A stretch of DNA of 64,000 nucleotides from Coprinellus micaceus (taxonomy: Eukaryota; Basidiomycota; Agaricomycetes; Agaricales; Psathyrellaceae): NCBI GenBank assembly GCA_951394405.1, contig OX596343.1, positions 434,001 to 498,000 on the forward strand, in the 5' to 3' direction. The position numbers and the translations under genes were made by a program. This document shows positions 33,801 to 42,770 of the stretch, one piece after another. Position 1 is the first letter of the stretch. The number at the start of each line of letters is the position of its first letter. The notes under the pieces were generated by a model, which worked only from the letters and a program-made list of their open reading frames with translations, was not told where the DNA came from and did not search any database.

Positions 33801-35880
33801 AAAGACAAGCAACTCTATCACTACAGTTTGAAACAAGAATTCTTTTAAGTGCGGCGTAGCTCGTCGTACTTCAGATTTCTGGTTAGGAAGAACTAGGCGC
33901 CGCGGTCTGGAGGGCACTCATGGACGCGATTCAGCATTCCACATGTTCACATAGATGGCGAAGCTCAGGCCTCCGGTGTAAGTAAGAGCTTAGGAGCGCG
34001 CCTACCAGCCGGGGGTGACATACCATCCCTTCAAATCCGCGTCGACAGCGTCGACAAGTGTATCCGGGTAGCGATGTACAATTTCCTGTTCATCGCCAGG
34101 TCCTGCCATCGTCATCAGGTCCATCAGTCCGGCAGTGCTGGGACTTTGAGAATGATATCAAAGGATCTCCGGCCCCCACGGATCGCAAAAAAGACGCATG
34201 GAGAAGTGACCACGGCTCCGTCAGCCAACGGACGGGAAAGAAGGCGGATCGCCTGCGCATCCACCCAATTCCACCATGCTCGGTTTCCGAGCGTGCCTAA
34301 TCAGACAAGGTGTTTAGAACCGGCCGCTGCACACACTCCGACGCGCAGATACGGGCACAGTGTGCCTGCGTCGTACGAGCAAAGGACAGCCACATACCAT
34401 CGACGAGATCGCGGCTAAACTACAGGCGACTATGGGCCATCTGCTGGCTGAGCTCCGGAGGTAGAGTTGAGACTCTCGCAGTGCGTAAGAATTCCCCATG
34501 CGCCAGTGCCTACTTCCCCTTCAGATTGGATCTCGTAGTGCATAAATCTCCTGCTGCATTGGGATCGAGGTGACTTTGGCGGGGGAACCAACTCCAAGCA
34601 GTACGAGGTCTCCGACTGTATGGTTTTGCTCGCCACCGATAATTCGTCAAGCCCGCTCAGTTGCGCAAACATGGACCCACAAAGCAACCACAAAGTGTAT
34701 TCTCCACGACCTGACGCAGTGCGTACCCAACCCGCTCGCATACGTCCCATAGGCATTCCCACTCGCGGGCTGCTGGTGTGGAGGGGTCAGGACGGTTTTC
34801 ATGCAAGCGGAAATCACGGAGCTTGATTTCAACGAGAACCACAGGGAACGCGGGGAGATTTGTGCAACTAGGGTCATCTTTTGCTTTGGATCCCCTTTGC
34901 TAGACCCCCATGTGACTTGGTGATTATACTATTGCTCAATTTGCGCTAAGCGGACACCTCAGGCGCCTTAGAGATTATGGCAGCTGTCCTCAGAGCCCCT
35001 GAACACGACGAGTGCCGATGGTTTTGTGGCGGCCACTCACAATGTTTGCACCCCGAGGGAGCCCTCCCTGCCCTGTTTAAACCGAACCATCGCCACCACG
35101 CTTTTTGCTGTCTTGGCTTCCCATGTATTCCGAAAGGTTCCTCTATCCCACTTTAGTCAGTTGTAGAACTACAAGGATATGTACGCTGATTAGCATCCCG
35201 CGTAGGCCACCGAACTGATCCATCTTGTCCCTAGAACCAAACACATCGGTACCTGGACGCATCATCTGACGCGCGCTGACGCTCGCTTTTCTGGAACACT
35301 TGTTAGTTCGCGCGCGACGTCTTTTGACCATGTTGTCCTCGTCAGCGCCAAACCGAAAACCAACCAGCGAAGACGTGATAACGCGCTGTGGATGGCACTA
35401 TTTCGCTCCTCCCCTTGACGCTGTCAGTCTCGACGCCTGCAATGGACTAAAGCACAGATTATACATTGTCACTACCTCGTTGTCGTCCCAAACCACTGTT
35501 TTTCTTCCAACGTCGAGCGAGAGTATGATGCTCGCTTTGCACTTACGCGCTGTCGCCGCTCGAATTTTGAATATCAGGATCAGTGCCAGCTCCACCAGAC
35601 CTTCCGATCCCTTATCGAGGGAACTGCCTGACAGGTGGACCTGGCACGAATGATGGCGAATACAACCACAGATAAGACTTTATCTACTCGTCAGCAAACC
35701 TGTGATGTCACGAGGGTCCGTTTAGATAAAATAGAACAGTCAAGGGTACCGAGTGAGATACGCACCGTGCTGTATAATACGTCGCACTCGGAAGCTCCAA
35801 GGGGACAGCCTTCTCTTTCTTTTTGGGGTTTGCTGGGAGGTCGGTAGGGACAATGGTTCCAGGAGGTGGTGGTGTGAAGG
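30900..35880 (+). pseudogene. Long tract of decayed plus-strand coding remnants
   Basis: No intact gene is visible, but protein-like stretches recur on the plus strand in shifting frames, broken by stops: LKYVADVKRYAYAVRLREGS (about 31420), VVVICHVDASSSTLWDFTST (about 32235), HASSYGDWWEYIPGSTPLTI with DVAPDNMILPSALRS (about 33070), FENDIKGSPAPTDRKKDAWR (about 34145), GQPHTIDEIAAKLQATMGHL (about 34385) and a Cys/His-rich ECRWFCGGHSQCLHPEGALP (about 35010). The pattern suggests one or more old cargo genes ruined by indels. I recognise none of them. Confidence 0.35.
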
Positions 35881-35912
35881 TAAGAGCCGCCGGTTTCGAC
35901 CCTAGACCTGCC

Positions 35913-37300
35913 CTATGGATCGAAAGACCGTGTCAATAGATGTCCATGAGAAAGGAAAGTGGCGTACAGCGGGTTCAGGGGTTGTAGAATGATACCAGAA
36001 GGCTTGGAGTTGTTAGGCTGAGCGCTCTGCTGGGGGTTAGCAGAATCCTTTGGATCACCAGAAGGCCAAAGGTCAGCAGGAGAGGCCGAGCGAGAGTAGG
36101 CAAACTCAAAGTCAGTCGACAGGGCACGTTGCGGGCCTCGAGGGCAAGAACCAGTGTCGTCCAACAGATTGGGCTCCGGGGAAGGGCGTGGAGTGAGCAC
36201 ATCATCGATTAACGTCGCCACAGATAGAACCTTGCTGTCGGCAGTCGGTTCTTGCTGAACGACGATCGCAGTCGCAGCAGGTGGCGGCACATTGGGAGGG
36301 GTTTGCTTCGGCAGGCCAGGCTCTGAGGAAGGGCATAGATTGAGCACATCGTCGAGTAACGTCGCCACAGATAGAGCCTTGCTGGCGGCACTCGGTCCTT
36401 GCTGGACGACAACCGCAGTCGCAGGTGGCGGCACATTGAGAGGGGTTTGCTTCGGCGGACCGGGCTTCGAAGTACCACCAGATGGGCGACGAGGTTTTGA
36501 GGGACCGCCTTTACTACCTGCAGAGGAACCAGACGGGAGCTTGCGTGGTCCAGCAGAACGAGAGGCCGAAGACGACAGATGCGGAGCGGCAGGGTTTTGG
36601 GAGCTGTTGGATGCCTTTTGTGGGACACGCTGACGCTTCGTAGGGCGAGCATCACCATCCTCATCGCTCCCACTCCCCTCCTCTTCCTCATCTGAGTCGT
36701 CATAGTCTGACGCCGACCCAGGAACAGCAAGCCCATGAGCCACAAGAACCGCAGAATAGCCTTGCCAAACCCGACGCTTGAAGTCGGGGAAACTCAACGT
36801 CGCCCACCTGTTTAACTTCCAGTCGCCGCCGTTACAATGGAACACCCAGGGAAATGTTGGACTGATAGTAACCTTGAGATGGGTAAAGGCGTCGTGCTGT
36901 TTCTTCTTCCAGCTTGCTGGGAGAATCAGTAGGCTGATCCATACTTCCCATTCAGCGTGGCATGCCTCCAGGAGCGAGGAGAGCGCTTCCAGACCAACAA
37001 AGTCCCCATCCTCATCCACAAAGAAGGCGAACCGATGTAGCTTGTTTCCAAGTGCTTTCTGCTCCTTCTGCTCCCTCGTCCAATCAGCCTTGCTCCAGAT
37101 GTTGACGTTTGGAAAGTCATCCTTTTTTGGTGGGGTGTTGACGCGTTTGGAATCCTGTGCTGAGACTTGGATTGCCGCGCGCCTGGAGGAAGCGGAATTC
37201 AGCGCAGGTATAGCAGCCAAGGAAGGGTTGGATGCGTCCAGGGGAGTGGGGGTTTGCGGCTGCTTGCTGAGTAGGCTCTTCAGGTACTCGGTATTTTGCC
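35913..37300 (-). CDS. Met-less 460-residue open frame downstream of the truncated transposase; carries an internal tandem duplication
   Basis: This long minus-strand frame contains no methionine codon at all, so it can only be a downstream exon. The obvious donor of the transposase exon (AGTGAGTTCG at 37353) and acceptor (CCCAAAG, 37300) join in the wrong phase, so the fusion is either frameshifted or uses another junction. It begins RQNTEYLKSLLSKQ, then a globular part (FPNVNIWSKADWTREQKEQK, LHRFAFFVDEDGDFVGLEAL, WHAEWEVW-like helices, CNGGDWKLNRWATLSFPDF). That part resembles small proteins of Agaricomycete transposons in which a Trp-Lys-rich helix follows a DxxG segment. The tail is acidic then basic (DSDEEEEGSGSDEDGD, RPTKRQRVPQK) and contains two near-identical blocks of about 48 residues starting PKQTPLNVPPPAT and PKQTPPNVPPPAA. 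Confidence 0.45.
36170..36465 (-). repeat. Tandem duplication, unit about 144-147 bp, inside the 35913-37300 frame
   Basis: GCAGGTGGCGGCACATTG recurs at about 36277 and 36421. The encoded blocks share SVATLLDDVL/SVATLIDDVL and PSSEPGL/PSPEPNL. The period is a multiple of three. Confidence 0.8.
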
Positions 37301-37318
37301 TTTGGGAGTGTTTCGACG

Positions 37319-39217
37319 TCACAGACAACGGATAAGATAAGGATCGAACTCACTGGGTCGTTTGTGTGCTGCATAGTAGTGACCTTGGCCTGGTTTGTGC
37401 CGCCCTTTCATCGGACAGCCAAGGCGGCAGCCTACTGCACCATGGTGACCAACTCGGCCATCCAGCTCAGTCAGTCCGACGGTATCAGCCAAGCCGAAGA
37501 GGAAGAATATGCGTGAATGGATAACCGCCTGCTTGGAGTGGTCCCAGACCTTGAGTCCACGCCCCCCATTCTCCCGCTGAAGTGCCGAGAGGTGATAGAA
37601 GCTCCGATACAGGTATGAGTCCAGGTGCTTGGGCTTCTCAGGGCCTGGAATAATGAGGGCAGGTAGGACGTGCTTCCTCTTGTAGCGGGTAGCAGGGTCG
37701 TAGTCGTAGATAATCCATGCAGCGATCCAGGCGTCGGATTTCTTGTCCTGGTACAGCTGGGCACCATCAATCGTGAATCCAAGGACTGTGTCGTCTGCAG
37801 TGATGTTGGCCGACTGATGGAGTTCCAGATAGTCACTCCCACTGAAGATATCATCGAAGACAATCTGCTCCCCCTTCCCCAAATCAGCAAGGATCTTCTC
37901 AACCTTCCGTGCTCGGTACTGCATCGCTTCAGAGCCTGGGCCAGAACGCCGGTAAGCTTGGATTTGTGGCCCAAGGGGCAGGGTGGTCATTTGCTGCACC
38001 GGAACACGCTTCTTGCTATTGGGGTTCGACGAGGGTTGATACCGATCCTTCCCGCAGTCCTCGCAGGTCTGGTGGCCCTCCCATGGTCCAGTGTAAGCAT
38101 GGCACCCAGTTATGCACATGTCATCTTCAACAGACACAATGCCAGTAATCCTCTCCATCAACCTCTCGACTCGATAGTGAGACAGCAATCCCTCGGGATA
38201 GACATCGGGGTGCTCGGTTTCGACAGTGTGCCTCACCGCCTCGTAAACATCCTGCGAAGCACCGTTGCAATCAAGGTAGAGCGTAAGGGAGACCCGTTCC
38301 TCGTTCGAGAGTGTAGGGTAAGGGACTTTGGCAGGGTGGCGCAGGGCATGCAACGTCTCCTCGGAAAGTTTGTCGTTGTCGAGTGTGGCCTCGCGGATAA
38401 GGGCAATGAACTCGTCACTGAAGCGGACAGTGTCGATGAGCGAAGGTTCTGGTTGTGGCGGAGCATCGTCGACTGTTGGATCGAACTCTCCAAGACCTGC
38501 CGCATCTCCATCGTCCGCCAAGGGTATCCCAAGGTCGTCGTCATGGTCTGGGGATGGGGAACGCGAATCTGGTGGCCCGTCCTCATACTCGTCCTCCGAG
38601 AAACTTTCGCCGTGACCTTTGTTCAGATCGGTGGGTGCATCAGGCGCTAGTTGTTCGCCCTCGTCAATTGCAGGGGCTGGGGATTGGGGGCGGGGTGAGC
38701 CAGAGCGAGTGTCCTGGACGAGAAATTGAGATCCAAGAGCCTATGCAAGAATACAGACCGATAAAAACGCACCACATCGCCATTTGCATCGAGGACCCCC
38801 TCCCCAGACCCGCTGCCCTCGCCAACATCGTCAACGTCCTAGAAACCATCGCTGATTGAGGCTCCAGCACCATGGAAGTGAAAGAGCACTTTACCATGGC
38901 ATTGCCTTCTTCTCCAGCCTCGGAGCGGTCCACAGTGGCACGCTTGGTACGGGCCGTACGCTTTCTTGAACGCGATTTTCCTGCAGTCACACGCAAGTTG
39001 GTGCACAGCGACTATAATAAGGCTTGAATGAGCACTCACCCAAGTATATCATTGGAGGAACAGCCCCATCTCTCTTTTCCGTCGTCTTCATGTGCTTGGC
39101 GACGGTGTGACGATCCTTGATTTCACCTCCGCAGCGGTCGCAGTGGCACGGCCGCTTGTTGTTCTGTTGCTTCTTTGTGGGGCCTCGATTGCTATGAGCT
39201 GACTCGGTCAGGACCAT
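37319..39217 (-). CDS. Tnp2-like transposase, N-terminal half only (truncated), next to the right TIR
   Basis: The start is ATG 39217. Exon 1 (39217-39040) encodes a zinc-finger-like motif (CHCDRCGGEIKDRHTVAKHM). It is followed by exons at about 38980-38895, 38838-38773 and 38740-37354. The acidic linker leads to a Tnp2-type core: DLGKGEQIVFDDIFSGSDYL; FTIDGAQLYQDKKSDAWIA; YDPATRYKRKHVLPALIIPG; PEKPKHLDSYLYRSFYHLSA; GLKVWDHSKQAVIHSRIFF; GLTELDGRVGHHGAVGCRLG; CPMKGRHKPGQGHYYA. Family members continue for roughly another 400-500 residues with the rest of the catalytic fold. Here that half is absent, and an unrelated Met-less frame follows. Its position, about 320 bp inside the right terminus and reading inward, is that of an element's own transposase. 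The truncation suggests the present copy would need help in trans. One inferred intron (38741-38772) is only 32 nt, which is suspicious. Confidence 0.7.
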
Positions 39218-39516
39218 GTTGTAGAGCGAGAAATATAGTGTTATTAGAACGTGGTGCCAGTAGTAGGGAGTAGATAGAGTTGGGCAACGGCTCGGTGAAC
39301 GATGCTGACGGGTTGGCATCAACCGGTGATCAAAATTCCCATGCTCGACCGTCGCAGCGTCTGTGGTCCATCGGATTGCGAGCCTGAGCCAGAAGGACGG
39401 ATTGCCCTCCCATCCGACACCAAGAGCAGCGGATTTCCGATATCCACAGAAAAACTACCCTCCCTCCTGAAATCACCGGATATTGCCATACGAGCCCGGA
39501 TATCTCCCGACGGCCA

Positions 39517-39536
39517 CAGACCCACTTTTCACTGGG
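39517..39536 (-). repeat. Right terminal inverted repeat of the giant element
   Basis: Exact reverse complement of 2775-2794. The adjacent 39535-39543 GGGCTGAGG is the second copy of the target duplication. Confidence 0.85.
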
Positions 39537-40261
39537 GCTGAGGGCCTGCCCCGGTAAACCAGCGAAAGGGCCAGGGACTTCAACAAGTCCCACGGCCGAG
39601 TGGCATCGGCTCGCTGGTCCTTCATGTGTTTCGCGAGCTCATGGACACACTCCGGAGACACGGCATTGAGATGCAGGGAGTGTATCTTTGGCCCTTCGCT
39701 TAGAAGCTTTGCCACCGACCATCGGTGAAGCAGGCGGCAGTCTTCCTCTATGCCATGATAGCAATTGTAAAGCTGTCCAAATTCGAGATGCCGGGCGATA
39801 TCCGCAGAGCGTCCCATCCAGTTGGATATTTTGCCGATGTTGAGGCACCCTTCGTTTTTCAGTTCCGGGAGCAGGGTTAAGGAGCTCCAGAGTAGAGGGG
39901 TCCCGATTGCGACCTCACGCCAGTGCTTCGAAACTCTGCAAAGCTTGACCACACAACCAGGCCCCTTCTCGGGGTCATGCGAACGGTGAACCACGTCGCT
40001 ATATGCGACCATGAATATTTCTGATAAGATCTCCGCTGGAAAGCGGCGAAGGGGAGACAGAAGGCCGCGTAACGCGTCGTGCTCCTCCTGGGCTCTGAGG
40101 CACTCCTCCTCGATCCTTCTTCGTTCAGCATCGATCCTCTGGAGTTCGAGCTGTAATCGACCAACCCTCTTCGCCCGGGTGTTGATATCCTCTTGGATGG
40201 CCACAATCTCTGCAAGTTCGGGGGGAGAGTTGCTTGAGAGGAGTTCCGAGTAGCGTTCCAT
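39535..40261 (-). pseudogene. F-box copy B, 5' half, cut by the giant element
   Basis: The start is ATG 40261 (MERYSELLSSNSPPELAEIV), the same start as copy D at 47991. The fragment carries the coiled coil (RAKRVGRLQLELQRIDAERR), the F-box-like motif (RRFPAEILSEIF), the VCRVSKHWREVAIGTPLLW block and LSEGPKIHSLHLNAVSPECV. It stays in frame to DLLKSLALSLVYRGRPSA, where the transposon terminus begins. The remainder of the gene is the minus-strand stretch ending at 2774. The 5' half has no frameshift of its own, while the 3' half has several. Confidence 0.9.
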
Positions 40262-40344
40262 GGTGGTGGTCAGGAGGAAAGCTGCGAATGGAACTCCGAC
40301 AAGATCCATCAGATATGGGCACCATCGTGGCCCGCTACCCAGGG

Positions 40345-40354
40345 TGGGCGCTTA
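40345..40354 (-). promoter_or_regulatory. TAAGCGCCCA decamer upstream of F-box copy B
   Basis: It reads on the minus strand, 83 bp before the ATG at 40261. Same decamer as for the five other F-box copies. Confidence 0.5.
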
Positions 40355-40794
40355 AACTGGCACTGTGCACGACCTCCATTCCTCGTGGCCTTCCTCCTTT
40401 GGCTAAGTCAAAGCGCGTTGTAGAACGGTGTGACTATACAGACCTACTATCGATTTCGCATGGTCTATTGACGAGTACGGCCCAAAAATTAAAGTTCAGA
40501 TCCTGAAATTGCGAATAGGAGCTGAAATTCGACAATTTGGCCCAAATCTTGGCTCTTGAATGGAACTATTGGCTTGACAAACTTGGACCGCATCTGGTCT
40601 GGGGAACGAGCGGCGAAACTTCCCTTTCTGGGTCCACAAGTAACAGGCTTCATGTGATTGGTCCGGAGCTCCACTCGGCTGGCCCCGATTCCGATATCAC
40701 GCGACACCGGTCACCAGCGTCAGTCTCGTCCGGGACGGGCATTCCCTCCTGCCTCCTCCCACTATCCTCCTCCTCCTTCATCGTCGCCGTCGCC
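40355..40794. promoter_or_regulatory. Intergenic region between F-box copy B and SDHB
   Basis: This divergent spacer presumably contains both promoters. The last 60 bp before SDHB are pyrimidine-rich (CCTCCTCCTCC), as is common just upstream of fungal start codons. No TATA box stands out. Confidence 0.35.
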
Positions 40795-42270
40795 ATGCAG
40801 GCCATTGCTCGTCGTGCCGCTACTCGCGCTCCCGCGTTCTCAAGGTCGATGGCGACCCAAAAGCCAGTGCTCATGAAGGAGTTCAAAATCTACCGCTGGA
40901 ACCCAGACCAACCCGATGAGAAACCTCATCTCCAGAGCTACAAGATCGACCTTAACCAGACCGGACCTATGATTCTCGATGCGCTCATCAAGATTAAGAA
41001 CGAGATGGACCCTACTCTCACGTTCAGGAGATCCTGCCGAGAGGGCATCTGTGGAAGCTGCGCCATGAACATCGACGGCCAGAACACCCTCGCATGCTTG
41101 TGCAGGATCGACAGGGATGGTGGGAAGGACAGCAAGGTCTACCCTTTGCCTCACAGTGAGCACCAAGCGAGATGTACTTCAGTGGGAAGCGGGCGGCTGA
41201 CAGATAACGACAGTGTACATCGTCAAGGACCTCGTGCCCGACCTCACTCAGTTCTACAAGCAGTACAAGTCGATTCAGCCTTGGTTGCAGAGCAATAACC
41301 CTCCAGCACAAGGTGAGTTAGGATCCACATTTGTTCATACTATCTGGTCTCGTTTGCTTGAGCCTTCGCGCGAGTGCTCTCAAGTCAGCCAATTCTTCTG
41401 TAGGCTCCCCGCAATATCCTATTCGTCGATGTTCCGGTTACTCCCCACTTCACACCTACTTCTTTCGACTGGTTCGCTCGCGCGTGTCTTCTATGTGCCG
41501 AGAAGCGTTCTGGGCAAACGTGCTCTAGCCTCTCGCCGAACTCTACTCGTAGAAGCGTCTTTTGCCGTCATTCGCTTTGCCGTTTCCCACACCTGCTTTT
41601 CCGTTTCCCGTCCCATTATTCTCCCTTCTAAACCTCCCCATTCCCCTCTCCAACGGGCCGGACAACTTCCGTTTGGAACTGCCATCCAACTTGCCTTCTC
41701 TATTATCCATACGCCGCGACGCAGAGGGGTCGTCCTCTTTCATATCTCCAATTTTGTCCCCCCTCCCTCCTGACATGAATTTGGCTGACCCGTTCCTTCC
41801 CCTAGGTGAACACCTTCAATCCACCGAAGACCGTAAGAAGCTCGACGGCCTCTACGAATGTATCCTGTGCGCTTGCTGCTCGACTTCGTGCCCGTCATAC
41901 TGGTGGAACCAGGACGAATACCTTGGCCCTGCTGCCCTCATGCAGGCGTACCGATGGATTGCTGACTCCCGAGTGCGTAAACCCCCATTTTGGTATTCCA
42001 TTGGAACGTTTGCTGATCGCTGTACTTCTATTTCACGCCATGCTCCGCCTACGACCCCCGTTCAACCTCACCTTATCACATTTTGTACTGTGCCTCCAAC
42101 GTTCTACCCTCCAGGACACGAACGGCCACGAGCGCAAGGAGAGACTGCAGAACGACATGAGCATGTACCGGTGCCACACGATTTTCAACTGCTCGCGAAC
42201 GTGCCCCAAGGGCCTGAACCCGGCCGCGGCCATTGCGAAGATCAAGCTGGAGATGGCTGCATCTGCGTAG
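40795..42270 (+). CDS. SDHB: Succinate dehydrogenase iron-sulfur subunit, mitochondrial
   Basis: Four exons (40795-41155, 41214-41312, 41806-41972, 42115-42270) give 260 residues with exact codon phasing. The protein carries the three iron-sulfur clusters of complex II, passing electrons from succinate oxidation to ubiquinone at the inner mitochondrial membrane. Visible ligands are [21 protein letters not shown] for [2Fe-2S], and [12 protein letters not shown] with [14 protein letters not shown] for [4Fe-4S] and [3Fe-4S]. The histidine of RCHTIFNC is the residue whose substitution gives carboxin resistance in other fungi; here it is the sensitive His. The first 20 residues ([20 protein letters not shown]) are Arg/Ala-rich, as in a mitochondrial presequence. 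I chose this start because the in-frame extension upstream lacks an ATG and would spoil the presequence. Intron 2 is unusually long (493 nt) beside its neighbours (58 and 142 nt). Confidence 0.97.
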
Positions 42271-42770
42271 AGGTCTCCACTCCACTTCGTCCCCCACCCT
42301 CCTGGAGCCGCTCTCGTTCCTTCGCTGGAGTTGTGTGCTATCCGTGCTGGGAGAAGATTATCGAACGAGGCTTCCATTGTAGGTTGTGGACAGCGAGTCG
42401 TAGAGAGCTCGAGATGACTACGCGAGTAATGGTAGAAGCTTCAATGTATGTTGGTCAGTACGGTAATGGGCAACTGTTCACAATCCTTTTGTACCACGAA
42501 GCCTTGGGAGTCACTGGGCACGAGGCCCTGTCGTGAATTACACGGATTCCGAGTGGTAGGCTCGCGCCCAATGAGCAGGCCTGGGCTTGGACTCTACTTT
42601 GGCGCTGAGATAAGATAAGATTAGATGGCATACATCATCCTGCATATGGGTCCGAGTTTCACATGCCTGAGCACCTCTCCTCTCCCCCGTGTTAATACCT
42701 ACTCTACATATGCTTCATAGTTGACCTCGTCTACAACGCACCCTCAGAGCCACCACCGGCATCTCCTGGC
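42271..42770. promoter_or_regulatory. SDHB 3' region and promoter of the ABC transporter
   Basis: No gene seen. GATAAGATAAGATTAGATGG near 42609 contains overlapping GATA-type words that could be activator sites. Confidence 0.35.

Larger units (their letters stand above)
2775..39536. mobile_element. Giant (about 36.8 kb) TIR-bounded DNA transposon or nested composite inserted in an F-box gene
   Basis: The segment is bounded by the 20-mer CCCAGTGAAAAGTGGGTCTG at 2775-2794 and its exact reverse complement at 39517-39536, with GGGCTGAGG duplicated outside. The flanks are the two halves of one minus-strand F-box gene. The word GATATCCG occurs just inside each end in inverted orientation (2797-2804 and 39497-39504), with more CGGATAT/ATATCCG words nearby, as expected of subterminal transposase sites. 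A Tnp2-like transposase gene reads inward from about 320 bp inside the right end. A second, intact transposase (Plavaka) and several accessory genes lie within. A 7-9 bp duplication does not fit plant-type CACTA elements (2-3 bp) but is compatible with hAT- or Zisupton-like chemistry. Whether all cargo arrived with one event or by nesting is not resolved. Confidence 0.75.

Noticed and set aside
30900..35880. An LTR retrotransposon
   Set aside because: No flanking direct repeats, no gag zinc knuckle, and no reverse transcriptase or integrase motif could be read.
2775..39536. The giant element as a Starship (ascomycete-type) transposon
   Set aside because: No DUF3435 tyrosine recombinase was seen, and the ends are inverted repeats with a 7-9 bp duplication, unlike Starships.
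2775..39536. A KDZ element carrying a TET/JBP dioxygenase
   Set aside because: I looked for an HxD...H...R dioxygenase core in the cargo and did not find one.
41562..42536. A long plus-strand frame overlapping SDHB exons 3-4
   Set aside because: It runs through intron 2 and carries the conserved SDHB cluster only in part; the spliced SDHB model explains the region fully.
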